Part shown: positions 22,425 to 29,134 of the stretch, in pieces
Layout of the letters: every line of letters begins with the position of its first letter
How positions within the stretch are numbered: the first letter of the stretch is position 1
NCBI GenBank assembly: GCA_964344775.1
Contig: CAYFOO010000007.1
Coordinates: 1-39,441 of the forward strand
DNA from: CAYFMH01 sp964344775
GTDB lineage: Bacteria > Patescibacteriota > Gracilibacteria > UBA4473
DNA: 39,441 bases
Reading direction: 5' to 3'
Notes under the pieces: model-generated
What the model was told of the DNA's origin: nothing
The model's input: only the letters and a program-made list of their open reading frames with translations
Databases searched by the model: none
Made by a program: the position numbers and the translations under genes

Positions 22425-22928
22425 ATGGCTGAAGCTAAAAAAGAAACAACTGAAGTCTCAGAAGCAGAAGAACTTGTTCAGAAATTTTTGGAGAAATTAC
22501 GTACAGACTTTGAAAATAGTTTAACATTTTTTTTATTCACAAGTCATAAAACATGGATACTTTCTAATGAGGGAGAAATGTATATTATTGCTACAATTTT
22601 TCAACCTTTTAAGCCTAGCTCCAAACCTCTTAAACAAAAAGCCCCCGATTTAATTGATTTAAAAGTCGTTGCTGGTCACCCCAGTTTGTTTGAAATGCTT
22701 CAAAAAGCTTTTCAAGAAGAATCTGGCTTAAGAATAGCCATGGGAAACCATGTAGACGAAATACATTTAGTAGCTGAAGAATTCCAAGGAGAAAGATATG
22801 TTGAAATAAAAAAAGGGAAAATTATTTTGAGTGAAAAGGAAAAAGTGAATCGTCGGCTAGACAAAAAAGTTGTTCTTGCAATGAGGCAGGTAAAAGCTTT
22901 TGTAAAAAAGCCACTTGTAGCTTTATGA
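22425..22928 (+). CDS. Hypothetical protein
   Basis: A 167-aa protein without a recognised family. The ATG at 22425 (MAEAKKE) is preferred over the open frame eight codons upstream because the promoter -10 at 22394-22399 leaves the upstream codons at or before the transcription start. The N-terminal half is mixed alpha/beta (SLTFFLFTSHKTWILSNEGEMYIIATIFQPF). The second half is helical and basic (LFEMLQKAFQEESGLRIAMG, KVNRRLDKKVVLAMRQVKAFVKK). No catalytic motif, signal peptide or membrane helix is seen. It is a single-gene unit convergent with recA. Confidence 0.6.
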   Translation: MAEAKKETTEVSEAEELVQKFLEKLRTDFENSLTFFLFTSHKTWILSNEGEMYIIATIFQPFKPSSKPLKQKAPDLIDLKVVAGHPSLFEMLQKAFQEESGLRIAMGNHVDEIHLVAEEFQGERYVEIKKGKIILSEKEKVNRRLDKKVVLAMRQVKAFVKKPLVAL

Positions 22929-22944
22929 CTAAACTAGGTCAAGT

Positions 22945-23946
22945 TTATTTCAATTCGGCTTTTTCTCTCACGACTCCTTCAATTTCTGCGGCGAGGTCGG
23001 GATTATTTTTAAGGAATTCCACTACTTTTTGTTTTCCTTGTCCCATCTTGGTGCCGACATAAGAATAAAAAGAACCAGATTTTTCTACAATTCCTAGGTT
23101 GGTAGCCACCTCGAGCAAATCTCCCATTTTTGAAATTCCTTCGTTAAACATAATCTCTACCAATGCGGTTTTGAAGGGAGGGGCCACTTTGTTTTTTACA
23201 ATCTTTATCCGGGCTTCGTTCCCATGAGCTTGCTTGGCATCTCCAGTTCCATCTTCTATTTTTCCGCCTTTTCGTACTTCTACCCGCAGAGAAGAATAAA
23301 ACTTTAACGCATTTCCTCCGGTTGTAGTTTCTGGATTTCCAAACATCACGCCAATTTTCATTCGGATCTGGTTGATAAAAATAATGGTCGTATCCATTTT
23401 CGAAGCTACAGCCGTCAACTTTCGCAATGCACGACTCATCAATCGAGCCTGAAGTCCCATGCTCTGATCTCCCATTTCCCCTTCTATTTCCGCACGTGGA
23501 GTCAATGCTGCGACTGAATCCACGACGATCAAATCTACTCCTCCAGAACGAACCAGAGCTTCCACAATATCTAGTGCCTGCTCTCCAGAATCTGGCTGAG
23601 AAAGCAGCAAATCTTCTGTGTTCACCCCTACTTTTTTGGCATATTCTGGATCGAGGGCGTGCTCCGCATCAATGAAGGCCACAGAACCACCCGCCTTTTG
23701 AAATTCTGCTGCTGCGTGCAGACAGAGTGTGGTTTTTCCAGAACTTTCTGGACCGTAGATTTCGATGATTCGCCCTTTTGGATAGCCTCCTCCCAGAGCC
23801 ATGTCGATAGAAATTGAACCAGAAGAAACTGTCTCAATGTGAGCGTGTTCGTGTTCTCCCATTTTCATAATGGATCCTTTTCCGAAGCTCTTTTCGATTT
23901 GAGCGAGGGCTGCCTCGAGTGCCGCTTTTTTTCCGTCTTTTGTCAT
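22945..23946 (-). CDS. recA: RecA recombinase
   Basis: A 333-aa RecA: strand exchange and LexA co-protease. Landmarks are Walker A GPESSGKTT (65-73), AFIDAEHALDPEYA, SQPDSGEQALDI, the Walker B strand LIVVDSVAALTPRAEIEGEMGD, loop L1 region MGLQARLMSRALRKL, FINQIRMKIGVMFGNPETTTGGNALKFY (loop L2), and AHGNEARIKIVKNKVAPPF. The C-terminal acidic tail is short. Its promoter is visible upstream, back to back with lexA. Confidence 0.98.
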   Translation of the reverse strand: MTKDGKKAALEAALAQIEKSFGKGSIMKMGEHEHAHIETVSSGSISIDMALGGGYPKGRIIEIYGPESSGKTTLCLHAAAEFQKAGGSVAFIDAEHALDPEYAKKVGVNTEDLLLSQPDSGEQALDIVEALVRSGGVDLIVVDSVAALTPRAEIEGEMGDQSMGLQARLMSRALRKLTAVASKMDTTIIFINQIRMKIGVMFGNPETTTGGNALKFYSSLRVEVRKGGKIEDGTGDAKQAHGNEARIKIVKNKVAPPFKTALVEIMFNEGISKMGDLLEVATNLGIVEKSGSFYSYVGTKMGQGKQKVVEFLKNNPDLAAEIEGVVREKAELK

Positions 23947-24037
23947 CTTTGTGGGGGATTAAAAAATTATGAGAGGCATTGAATATAAAGGAAAATTGTA
24001 AATTGCAAAACCTTCTTTTCTGATGCCTTGTCTCTCA

Positions 24038-24065
24038 AGTATAAGTATAAAAAAAAGCGTGTCAA
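24038..24065 (-). promoter_or_regulatory. recA promoter
   Basis: Read on the minus strand: TTGACA (24065-24060), 16-bp spacer, TATACT (24043-24038). The predicted leader before the recA start is about 85 nt. Confidence 0.7.
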
Positions 24066-24079
24066 GAAAAAATTGACGC
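24057..24079. promoter_or_regulatory. Candidate LexA operator between recA and lexA
   Basis: Inverted repeat GTCAA (24061-24065) - seven bases - TTGAC (24073-24077), flanked by GCGT and GC that extend the symmetry imperfectly. It overlaps the recA -35 and lies just upstream of the lexA -35, where a shared SOS operator would be expected. The box sequence matches no SOS box I know. Confidence 0.35.
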
Positions 24080-24092
24080 AAAACAAAAAAAC

Positions 24093-24122
24093 TTGACAGC
24101 AGGGGGGTAGATCAAATATAAT
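24093..24122 (+). promoter_or_regulatory. lexA promoter
   Basis: Consensus TTGACA (24093-24098), 18-bp spacer, consensus TATAAT (24117-24122). The predicted leader to the lexA ATG is about 150 nt and consists almost wholly of the AT-rich repeat copy B. Confidence 0.75.
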
Positions 24123-24131
24123 TTTTTCAGA

Positions 24132-24255
24132 AATTTTTAATTTTATAATTTTTGAATTTTTAAATAAATCTTAATTTTTAATTTTAAAAAATCTGTTTTT
24201 ATAAGGTTTAAAAATTTGAGCTTAAAAATTATTTACAAAATTAAGAATTAAAAAT
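24132..24255. repeat. AT-rich dispersed repeat, copy B (lexA leader)
   Basis: Second copy of the repeat seen at 21574-21690, with an extra gaattttt unit and a few single-base differences. It forms the untranslated leader of lexA. Confidence 0.7.
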
Positions 24256-24279
24256 TAAAAATTTTTAACCAAATAATTT

Positions 24280-24888
24280 ATGACAAAACTACATCCAATT
24301 CAAGAAAAATTACTCGATCTCCTGGCCAATCAAAGTCTGGACGGGATGAGTCTGCGTGAAATTGGGACAGAAATTGGCGTCGAGCATCCTCAAAAAGTTC
24401 GTCATCACCTGGAGCAACTTGAAAAAAAAGGCTACCTTCGCCGAGATCCGACCAGTGGAAATATAACTTTTCTTAAAAAACCAATTGAAGACATTGTTTA
24501 TTTTCCACTCTACGGAATGGCTCAGTGCGGCCCAAAGGGACTGCTCGCTGAAGAAAACCAAGTTGACCAGGTGCCATTGCCAACAAAAATCTTTGGAATT
24601 TCTAATCCGGGAAATCTATTCCTTGTGCGAGCACGCGGAGATTCGATGGAGCCAAAAATCAAAGATGGAGACTTGATTTTGGCTAAAAAACAGGATCATG
24701 AATCTGTGGGATCAATTTGTGTGGTGGTTCACAATCAGATGCCAAAGTTGAAAGAAGTAATGAAAGTAGATCGAAATACCGTAGTTTTGAAGTCAGAAAA
24801 TGAAAATTATGAAGCAGAAATCCTCAAAGAGGAGGATGATGATCTACAAGTGGTAGGTGTGGTGAAGAATGTGATATCGAATTTTTAA
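24280..24888 (+). CDS. lexA: LexA-like repressor / S24 peptidase
   Basis: A 202-aa protein with an N-terminal winged helix (residues 1-65, LREIGTEIGVEHPQKVRHHLEQLEKKGYL) and an S24 autoprotease domain. The cleavage site reads Cys83-Gly84 in GMAQCGPKG. Ser122 in ARGDSMEP is the nucleophile, and a Lys in MPKLKEV (probably Lys156) the base. Classic LexA cleaves at Ala-Gly, and Cys-Gly is the UmuD form. The winged helix and divergent recA argue for an SOS repressor. The N-terminus diverges from E. coli LexA, so its operator may differ. Confidence 0.85.
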   Translation: MTKLHPIQEKLLDLLANQSLDGMSLREIGTEIGVEHPQKVRHHLEQLEKKGYLRRDPTSGNITFLKKPIEDIVYFPLYGMAQCGPKGLLAEENQVDQVPLPTKIFGISNPGNLFLVRARGDSMEPKIKDGDLILAKKQDHESVGSICVVVHNQMPKLKEVMKVDRNTVVLKSENENYEAEILKEEDDDLQVVGVVKNVISNF

Positions 24889-24889
24889 A

Positions 24890-25756
24890 TTATGCAGTCG
24901 TCCAATACCAGATAAAGTAAGCCCCCACAATCACAACAATCAGTACAAAAACGATAATAAACATCCATTTGATCACTTTCCAGATCTTTGATTCTTTTGG
25001 AGCTTCTTTCTTCTTTTCTTTTTTTGGTTCATCCGCTTCTACTAGGCTATCTTGTGGGTTTTCTAGTGGTGCCAAATCTTCGGGATATTCCATTTTTTGA
25101 TATCGAGATATATCTGGGTTGTGTGCCTGATAAAAAAGCTCAATAATTTCTCCCGTTTCCAATCTTCGAGCGGCCAAACCACAGTTTTCGAGCCCAGTTT
25201 TTACCACGTTAATCCGTGCATCAAGTTTAGTGGTGAGTTCTTTGAACTCTCGTTTTCGTTTGATAATTCCTGCCACATCATCACTTGGGGAGATGTATTT
25301 CAAAAACTTGGAAAAAACAGAATTAGTTACCGCTCGCAATGGAGTCTGTGGGACGACTACAAAAAACTTCTTTTCCATGATGTTGGTCGCTTCTACCAGC
25401 CTCTGGATGTATTCGATATACTCTCCCATCTGGGTTTGAAGCAGGTCATTATTTTGGTCTCCTTTTTTTTCTTCCAGCATCTCGATGTAGGAGTCAATAT
25501 CTAGTTTTCTAGATCGAACCAAAGTCTGGACCGGAAAGTCCAAGGCATTCAAAAAGTGCTGGTAAGAAAGGATCAAAGCATTTTGCTCTTCGTCAGATTT
25601 GAGGTCAAAGTTCACGGCATTCACTTCCAAAATCGCTCGTGCCCCACCATCCTTGAGCACCAAAGTATCATCGTGAATACTAGACACCTGGAGATACCTC
25701 TGCGTAGAGAGCAGTTTGTTATTTTTCGCTTTTTTAACCATATCTTTATCGTTCAT
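24890..25756 (-). CDS. TraC-like N-terminal domain membrane protein (type IV secretion associated)
   Basis: A 288-aa protein. Residues ~15-215 resemble the N-terminal domain of TraC/VirB4-like proteins seen as stand-alone genes in CPR genomes (TQRYLQVSSIHDDTLVLKDGGARAILEVNAVNFDLKSDEE, then ALDFPVQTLVRSRKLDIDSYI). There is no Walker A, so it is not the ATPase itself. A charged linker (EADEPKKEKKKEAPKESK) leads to one C-terminal transmembrane helix (about 263-285, WMFIIVFVLIVVIVGAYFIW). It is the last gene of the minus-strand run with PrgI and VirB2-like genes, supporting a role in a pilus or secretion complex at the inner membrane. Its stop is one base from the lexA stop. Confidence 0.75.
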   Translation of the reverse strand: MNDKDMVKKAKNNKLLSTQRYLQVSSIHDDTLVLKDGGARAILEVNAVNFDLKSDEEQNALILSYQHFLNALDFPVQTLVRSRKLDIDSYIEMLEEKKGDQNNDLLQTQMGEYIEYIQRLVEATNIMEKKFFVVVPQTPLRAVTNSVFSKFLKYISPSDDVAGIIKRKREFKELTTKLDARINVVKTGLENCGLAARRLETGEIIELFYQAHNPDISRYQKMEYPEDLAPLENPQDSLVEADEPKKEKKKEAPKESKIWKVIKWMFIIVFVLIVVIVGAYFIWYWTTA

Positions 25757-25757
25757 A

Positions 25758-25850
25758 ATTTAGAGCTTAGTTTTTAAAAGGTTGTAAGTTGTAGGTTGTA
25801 AGTGGGAAGTATTTTTTAATTTTTATTTTTTAATCCAATCTGTGTGATCA
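25758..25850. repeat. Mixed heptad repeats between the prgI and traC-like genes
   Basis: A tttagagcttag unit (25758-25774), then tandem gttgtaa/gttgtag units (25781-25810), then a third kind (tgatcagcgtaatccg, about 25844-25860). Three repeat families are stacked in one 128-bp gap. Confidence 0.65.
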
Positions 25851-25884
25851 GCGTAATCCGTTTTTAAATCTGCACTTCTGCGAT

Positions 25885-26316
25885 TTACTTTTTCTTCCCA
25901 TCCAACATTTCCGCCACATTTTTAATTTTCTTTTGAGAAACGTTCTTTGGTTCTGCTTTCTGGGTTTCTTTTTTCTTCACTGGGAAGAAGGGCGTGGTAA
26001 AAGAAACAAAAGGATCTCCTCCCGCGTGTACCCAATACCTCCGCGGTGGACGAAAAAAAGTGTTTTCTATCATCAGCAAGAGAAATTGAAACAGTGGGAT
26101 GGATTTGATAGTAAAAAAAGCAAACGCCACCGCCACCGCAGCTGGAATCCAACAGAGGGCTAATTCTATCTGATTCATGTGGTAGTTCCTCGTCAGATTT
26201 GTGTACATGAAATAAGACATCCCGAAGCCCACCAAAAGGATCAAAAACTGTCGAAAAGTTATGAACCACAGAATGGTGTCTTCTCGTTGGACGTTTCTAG
26301 GAACTTTGAATTGCAT
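25885..26316 (-). CDS. PrgI family protein
   Basis: A 143-aa protein starting MQFKVPRNVQREDTILWFITFRQFLILL, the typical PrgI opening. Two membrane helices follow: LILLVGFGMSYFMYT and ALCWIPAAVAVAFAFFTI. Then comes FQFLLLMIENTFFRPPRRYWV, the family's conserved Pro/Arg/Tyr end of the core. PrgI proteins are VirB3-like inner-membrane parts of type IV secretion systems in Gram-positives and CPR. The start at 26316 fits the family; the upstream open frame runs through spacer DNA. The C-terminal 40 residues are basic. Confidence 0.85.
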   Translation of the reverse strand: MQFKVPRNVQREDTILWFITFRQFLILLVGFGMSYFMYTNLTRNYHMNQIELALCWIPAAVAVAFAFFTIKSIPLFQFLLLMIENTFFRPPRRYWVHAGGDPFVSFTTPFFPVKKKETQKAEPKNVSQKKIKNVAEMLDGKKK

Positions 26317-26378
26317 TATATTATCTAATAAAATTCCCTTTATTATAGCAGAAAAAAGCAGTAAAAACAAGGGAAAAA

Positions 26379-26458
26379 GGTTGTAGGTTATAGGTAGGAG
26401 GTTGTAGGGAGTTAAGTCAATTATCCCTTACAACTTACAACTTCCCACTTACAACCTT
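26379..26458. repeat. Inverted gttgtag heptad repeat between comF and prgI
   Basis: gttgtag-type units (26379-26412) are followed by reverse-complement acaactt/acaacct units (26427-26458), ending at the comF stop codon. Same family as 2939-3009 and 31624-31701. Confidence 0.75.
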
Positions 26459-27123
26459 TATTTTTTCCCTCCTCTCGCAAAAACAAGGGCAAAAACTGCC
26501 TTTGCCCTGCTCTTTTTCAAGGATTCAGCCGCTACATCTAACGTCGCCCCACTGGCCACCACATCATCGATCAAAATAATCTTTTCCGGAATTTTTCTTC
26601 CTGCCCAAGAAAAAGCATTTTGTACGTTTTCTGCCCGCTCTTTTTTACTTAATTTGGCTTGTTGAAGTGTCTTTTTACTCCGTTTTAGATCGTTTAAAAT
26701 TTCAATCCCTGGGACTAATTTCTGGATTTCCTGGGCCAAAATCTCTGCCTGATTGAATCCTCTCCACAATTTCCGCGTCCAATAGAGTGGAATTGGGAGT
26801 AAAACAGCACTATCAAAAAAGCCTTTTGGGGCTGATTTTACCATCTCTGCAGCCATAATCGCCGCAATCTCCTGAAATCCCCGAAATTTAAAATATTCAA
26901 CTATTTTTTCACTTGTTGGATCATAATATGCTGTGGCTGCCACAATATCATCTAAAAACTGGAAATGTGCCTCGCTTTTGGGAGCTTTTGGAAATTTGTG
27001 ATGTTCTGAACACAAATAAGCTCCTTCTGCCTTACAAACCACGCACCGAGGTGGAAAAAGAGCCTCTAAAAACCAATGCCATGCATTTTTTAACAAGCTG
27101 AAAAGTTCTTCTAGAATTTTCAA
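26458..27123 (-). CDS. comF: ComF family phosphoribosyltransferase-like protein
   Basis: A 221-aa ComF-type protein. An N-terminal zinc-ribbon-like segment (PPRCVVCKAEGAYLCSEH) precedes a type I phosphoribosyltransferase fold with the PRPP loop IILIDDVVASGATLDVAAESLKKS near the C-terminus. LLPIPLYWTRKLWRGFNQAEILAQEI is the ComF signature. ComF proteins are tied to natural DNA uptake. Here the gene lies inside a run with VirB2-like, PrgI and TraC-like genes, fitting a DNA import or pilus role, though ComF homologues also occur without competence. Confidence 0.9.
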   Translation of the reverse strand: MKILEELFSLLKNAWHWFLEALFPPRCVVCKAEGAYLCSEHHKFPKAPKSEAHFQFLDDIVAATAYYDPTSEKIVEYFKFRGFQEIAAIMAAEMVKSAPKGFFDSAVLLPIPLYWTRKLWRGFNQAEILAQEIQKLVPGIEILNDLKRSKKTLQQAKLSKKERAENVQNAFSWAGRKIPEKIILIDDVVASGATLDVAAESLKKSRAKAVFALVFARGGKK

Positions 27124-27167
27124 TTTTTAAATTATTAAACTATTTCCTCGTCCCTATTCCCCGTTCC

Positions 27168-27629
27168 CTAACGAATAGTCTCAAACCCTCTCCTTCCTGC
27201 TCCAGAATCAAATTGCTGAATTGGTTTTTGCCCAGTCTGAATCAATCGATTAATTGAATCTTTAATCTGTCCGTAGGAAAGATAATCCAAAAAATTAAGT
27301 CCAAACATTCGACCCACAATCGTCACAAATGTAAAACTCAAAATCGTTACGATCAGCCCCACAATTGCGTATCGAATGGTGTTTACCGCTTGTTTTATCT
27401 TTTCATCATTCCCCCCAGAAAGAATAAAAGAAACCCCTCCAAAGAAGATAAAAATTGCTGATAATCCTGCTGCAATAATAAAAGCGTAAACCACAAACAT
27501 TTGCACCAATTCATTGAGTGATAAATCAATGGCGTACATAGTTTTGGGAACTCCTGCTCCAATGTAATCTCCCCCAGAAGGAACGGTGTTCAGATACTCT
27601 ACAGCGGGTGCGGCAGTTGGTTTTGGCAT
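27168..27629 (-). CDS. VirB2/TrbC-like pilin protein of a type IV secretion system
   Basis: A 153-aa protein with two long hydrophobic segments, LVQMFVVYAFIIAAGLSAIFIFFGGVSFILSG (about 41-72) and a second, AIVGLIVTILSFTFVTIVGRMFG (about 88-110). They are joined by the polar loop GNDEKIKQAVNTIRY. This two-helix hairpin with the Gly-Gly-x-x-x-I-x-S-G-G-N-x-E-K loop is the VirB2/TrbC-like pilin layout common in CPR genomes. The N-terminal 40 residues are probably extracytoplasmic. It lies five bases downstream of khpA and upstream of comF. Confidence 0.75.
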   Translation of the reverse strand: MPKPTAAPAVEYLNTVPSGGDYIGAGVPKTMYAIDLSLNELVQMFVVYAFIIAAGLSAIFIFFGGVSFILSGGNDEKIKQAVNTIRYAIVGLIVTILSFTFVTIVGRMFGLNFLDYLSYGQIKDSINRLIQTGQKPIQQFDSGAGRRGFETIR

Positions 27630-27634
27630 TTTTT

Positions 27635-27892
27635 TTAAGAATTAGAATCTAAAATTTTTACAGCAATTCTTTTTTCCTCTCGAACGCCCATGATTCGAAC
27701 CAAAGTCCTCAGGGCAGAAATATTTTGGCCTCCTTTTCCGATCAACTTTCCCATGTCTGAATCAGCAACTTCTACTTGTATCATTGTGCCATGATCATCA
27801 TTAATCTCTTCCACAGAAATAGCTTCTTTTTCACTACATATCTGCTCTAGAACATACCGAACAAAATCTATGGCACTCTGATTCTCTGACAT
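27635..27892 (-). CDS. khpA: KhpA-type KH domain RNA-binding protein
   Basis: An 85-aa KH protein starting MSENQSAIDFVRYVLEQICSEKEAISVEE, with the RNA-contacting GKLIGKGGQNISALRTLVRI (I-G-x-G-G-x-x-I-x-x-L) loop and the closing KRIAVKIL strand. KhpA binds RNA, often with KhpB, and affects cell-wall and small-RNA biology in Gram-positives. The rpsP-khpA order is the classic Gram-positive arrangement and supports both calls. The start at 27892 was chosen over the frame 11 codons upstream because the family begins there. Confidence 0.92.
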   Translation of the reverse strand: MSENQSAIDFVRYVLEQICSEKEAISVEEINDDHGTMIQVEVADSDMGKLIGKGGQNISALRTLVRIMGVREEKRIAVKILDSNS

Positions 27893-27931
27893 GGAAATAT
27901 TAAATAAAAAATTACAAATAAACAAATAAAA

Positions 27932-28537
27932 TTATTCTGCTTTTTCCTCCTTGTCATCCGAAGCCTTGGCAGAGGATGATTCTTTTTTTTGCCCTTCCTC
28001 TGATTTTGCTTCTTCAGCTGGTGGTGCCGACTCTTCAGCTTCTTTTTTCGGTTCCTCAGTTGGTGGAGCCTCTTCTGCTGGTGCTTCTTCTTGTTTTGTT
28101 TCAATTGCTTCCTCTGTAGGAGTTGACTCTTCTGAACCACTTTCCTCGGCCTTTGTTTCTTCGGCAGGCGGAGTCTCTTCTTTTTTACCTTCTGCTTGTT
28201 CTCCTGTTTTAGATGCTTCTTCTTCCTTCTTCTCTTCTGCCTTCTTTTCTTTCTTTGGCTTCGTTTTTCTCTCTTCTATAAACTTCCCCACTTCTTTCAC
28301 CCCATTTTTTGCCAATAATCGAGCCACTGTCTGAGACGGATGGGCTCCATTTCCAACGTATTTTTTCACTTTTTCCGCGTCAAAAACGAGTTCTCCTTCG
28401 CCGTCCTTGGCTAGTGGATTGTAATAACCCAATTTTTCAACGATCTTTTTTTGAACCGCTTGGGATTTTTCTGCTACTACCAAGTCATAAAATGGAATTT
28501 TTTTTCGTCCTCTTCGTGCAAACCGGATTACGAGCAT
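27932..28537 (-). CDS. rpsP: 30S ribosomal protein S16 with long acidic/Lys-rich tail
   Basis: A 201-aa S16. Residues 1-88 are the normal protein (MLVIRFARRGRKKIPFYDLVVAE, VEKLGYYNPLAKDGEGELVFD, GAHPSQTVARLLAKNGV), part of the 30S body. Residues ~89-201 are a low-complexity extension of Lys, Glu, Ala, Pro, Ser and Thr, ending KESSSAKASDDKEEKAE. Tails on S16 occur in CPR bacteria; this one exceeds the length of the core. It would be disordered and could reach beyond the ribosome. It is first in the minus-strand run with khpA and secretion genes. Confidence 0.95.
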   Translation of the reverse strand: MLVIRFARRGRKKIPFYDLVVAEKSQAVQKKIVEKLGYYNPLAKDGEGELVFDAEKVKKYVGNGAHPSQTVARLLAKNGVKEVGKFIEERKTKPKKEKKAEEKKEEEASKTGEQAEGKKEETPPAEETKAEESGSEESTPTEEAIETKQEEAPAEEAPPTEEPKKEAEESAPPAEEAKSEEGQKKESSSAKASDDKEEKAE

Positions 28538-28585
28538 AGTTTGATAAATTAAGAAACAGAATAGGGCCGCTGTGCGGGAAAAATG

Positions 28586-28655
28586 ATGATTGGATAATTA
28601 GACAATTTGGATGATTGGCAGTTTTTCCAATCTTCTAATAATCTAATCCTCCAAG
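28586..28655. repeat. Inverted repeat of gattgga-type units
   Basis: Units gatgattggataattaga (from 28586) are mirrored by tctaataatctaatcctcc near 28634-28652 around a TTTTT centre, a foldback of degenerate ~7-bp units between rpsP and the small membrane gene. Confidence 0.6.
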
Positions 28656-28803
28656 TTTTTTGTAGGGGGATCTTATTAAAAACGTCCCACGTGTCAAATT
28701 TTTCGTTTTGTAGGGAGTATTGCTTTGACTTTTTCACTTCAAAATCCAAAATCTCCGAACTGTCTACTCATTTAGGTTCTGACAAAAATTGGGAGGTGAT
28801 GAT

Positions 28804-28992
28804 ATGAACATGAGTGACATTCGTGACTACTTCTTTATCGCAGGATTTTTCCTGTTGATAATGGGTGGTATCACAATCGTGGCCCTCTATCTATTTTCTT
28901 TTTGCTTTGGCAAAAAAAAGAACCTGAGAAAATACATAGGTTGGGCTACCGTCGTTACGTTCGTAGGGATTGGCTTGACATGGCTTCTCTAA
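28804..28992 (+). CDS. Small two-helix membrane protein
   Basis: Sixty-two residues, MNMSDIRDYFF followed by two transmembrane segments (IAGFFLLIMGGITIVALYLFSF, about 12-33; YIGWATVVTFVGIGLTWLL, about 44-62), separated by a basic loop GKKKNLRK. The start at 28804 is fixed by the strongest ribosome-binding site in the window, GGGAGGTGAT, a few bases upstream. A strong terminator follows 24 bases after the stop. So it is an isolated, well-expressed single-gene unit. No family recognised. Confidence 0.65.
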   Translation: MNMSDIRDYFFIAGFFLLIMGGITIVALYLFSFCFGKKKNLRKYIGWATVVTFVGIGLTWLL

Positions 28993-29015
28993 AGCTGATC
29001 CCTCAATGGCAAATC

Positions 29016-29060
29016 CCGAGTCCTCCCCAACATGACAGGAGGACTCGGATTCTTTTTATT
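29016..29060 (+). terminator. Strong intrinsic terminator after the small membrane gene
   Basis: Perfect 11-bp stem CCGAGTCCTCC (29016-29026) with GGAGGACTCGG (29038-29048), 11-nt loop, followed by ATTCTTTTTATTTT. Confidence 0.92.
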
Positions 29061-29062
29061 TT

Positions 29063-29110
29063 ATGAATTACAAATCCCCTTGATTCATAATTCATAATTC
29101 GTAATTCTTT
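29063..29110. repeat. attacga/attcata heptad repeat upstream of glmS
   Basis: tgaattacaaatcc and then ttcataattcataattcgta (about 29084-29103): inverted degenerate heptads of the type also found inside argS. Confidence 0.6.
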
Positions 29111-29134
29111 ATACAACTTAACTTTAAAAGACGA

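Noticed and set aside
29049..29134. glmS ribozyme-riboswitch upstream of glmS
   Set aside because: Only 86 bases separate the upstream terminator from the start codon, and they consist of heptad repeats. There is no room for the ~170-nt ribozyme.
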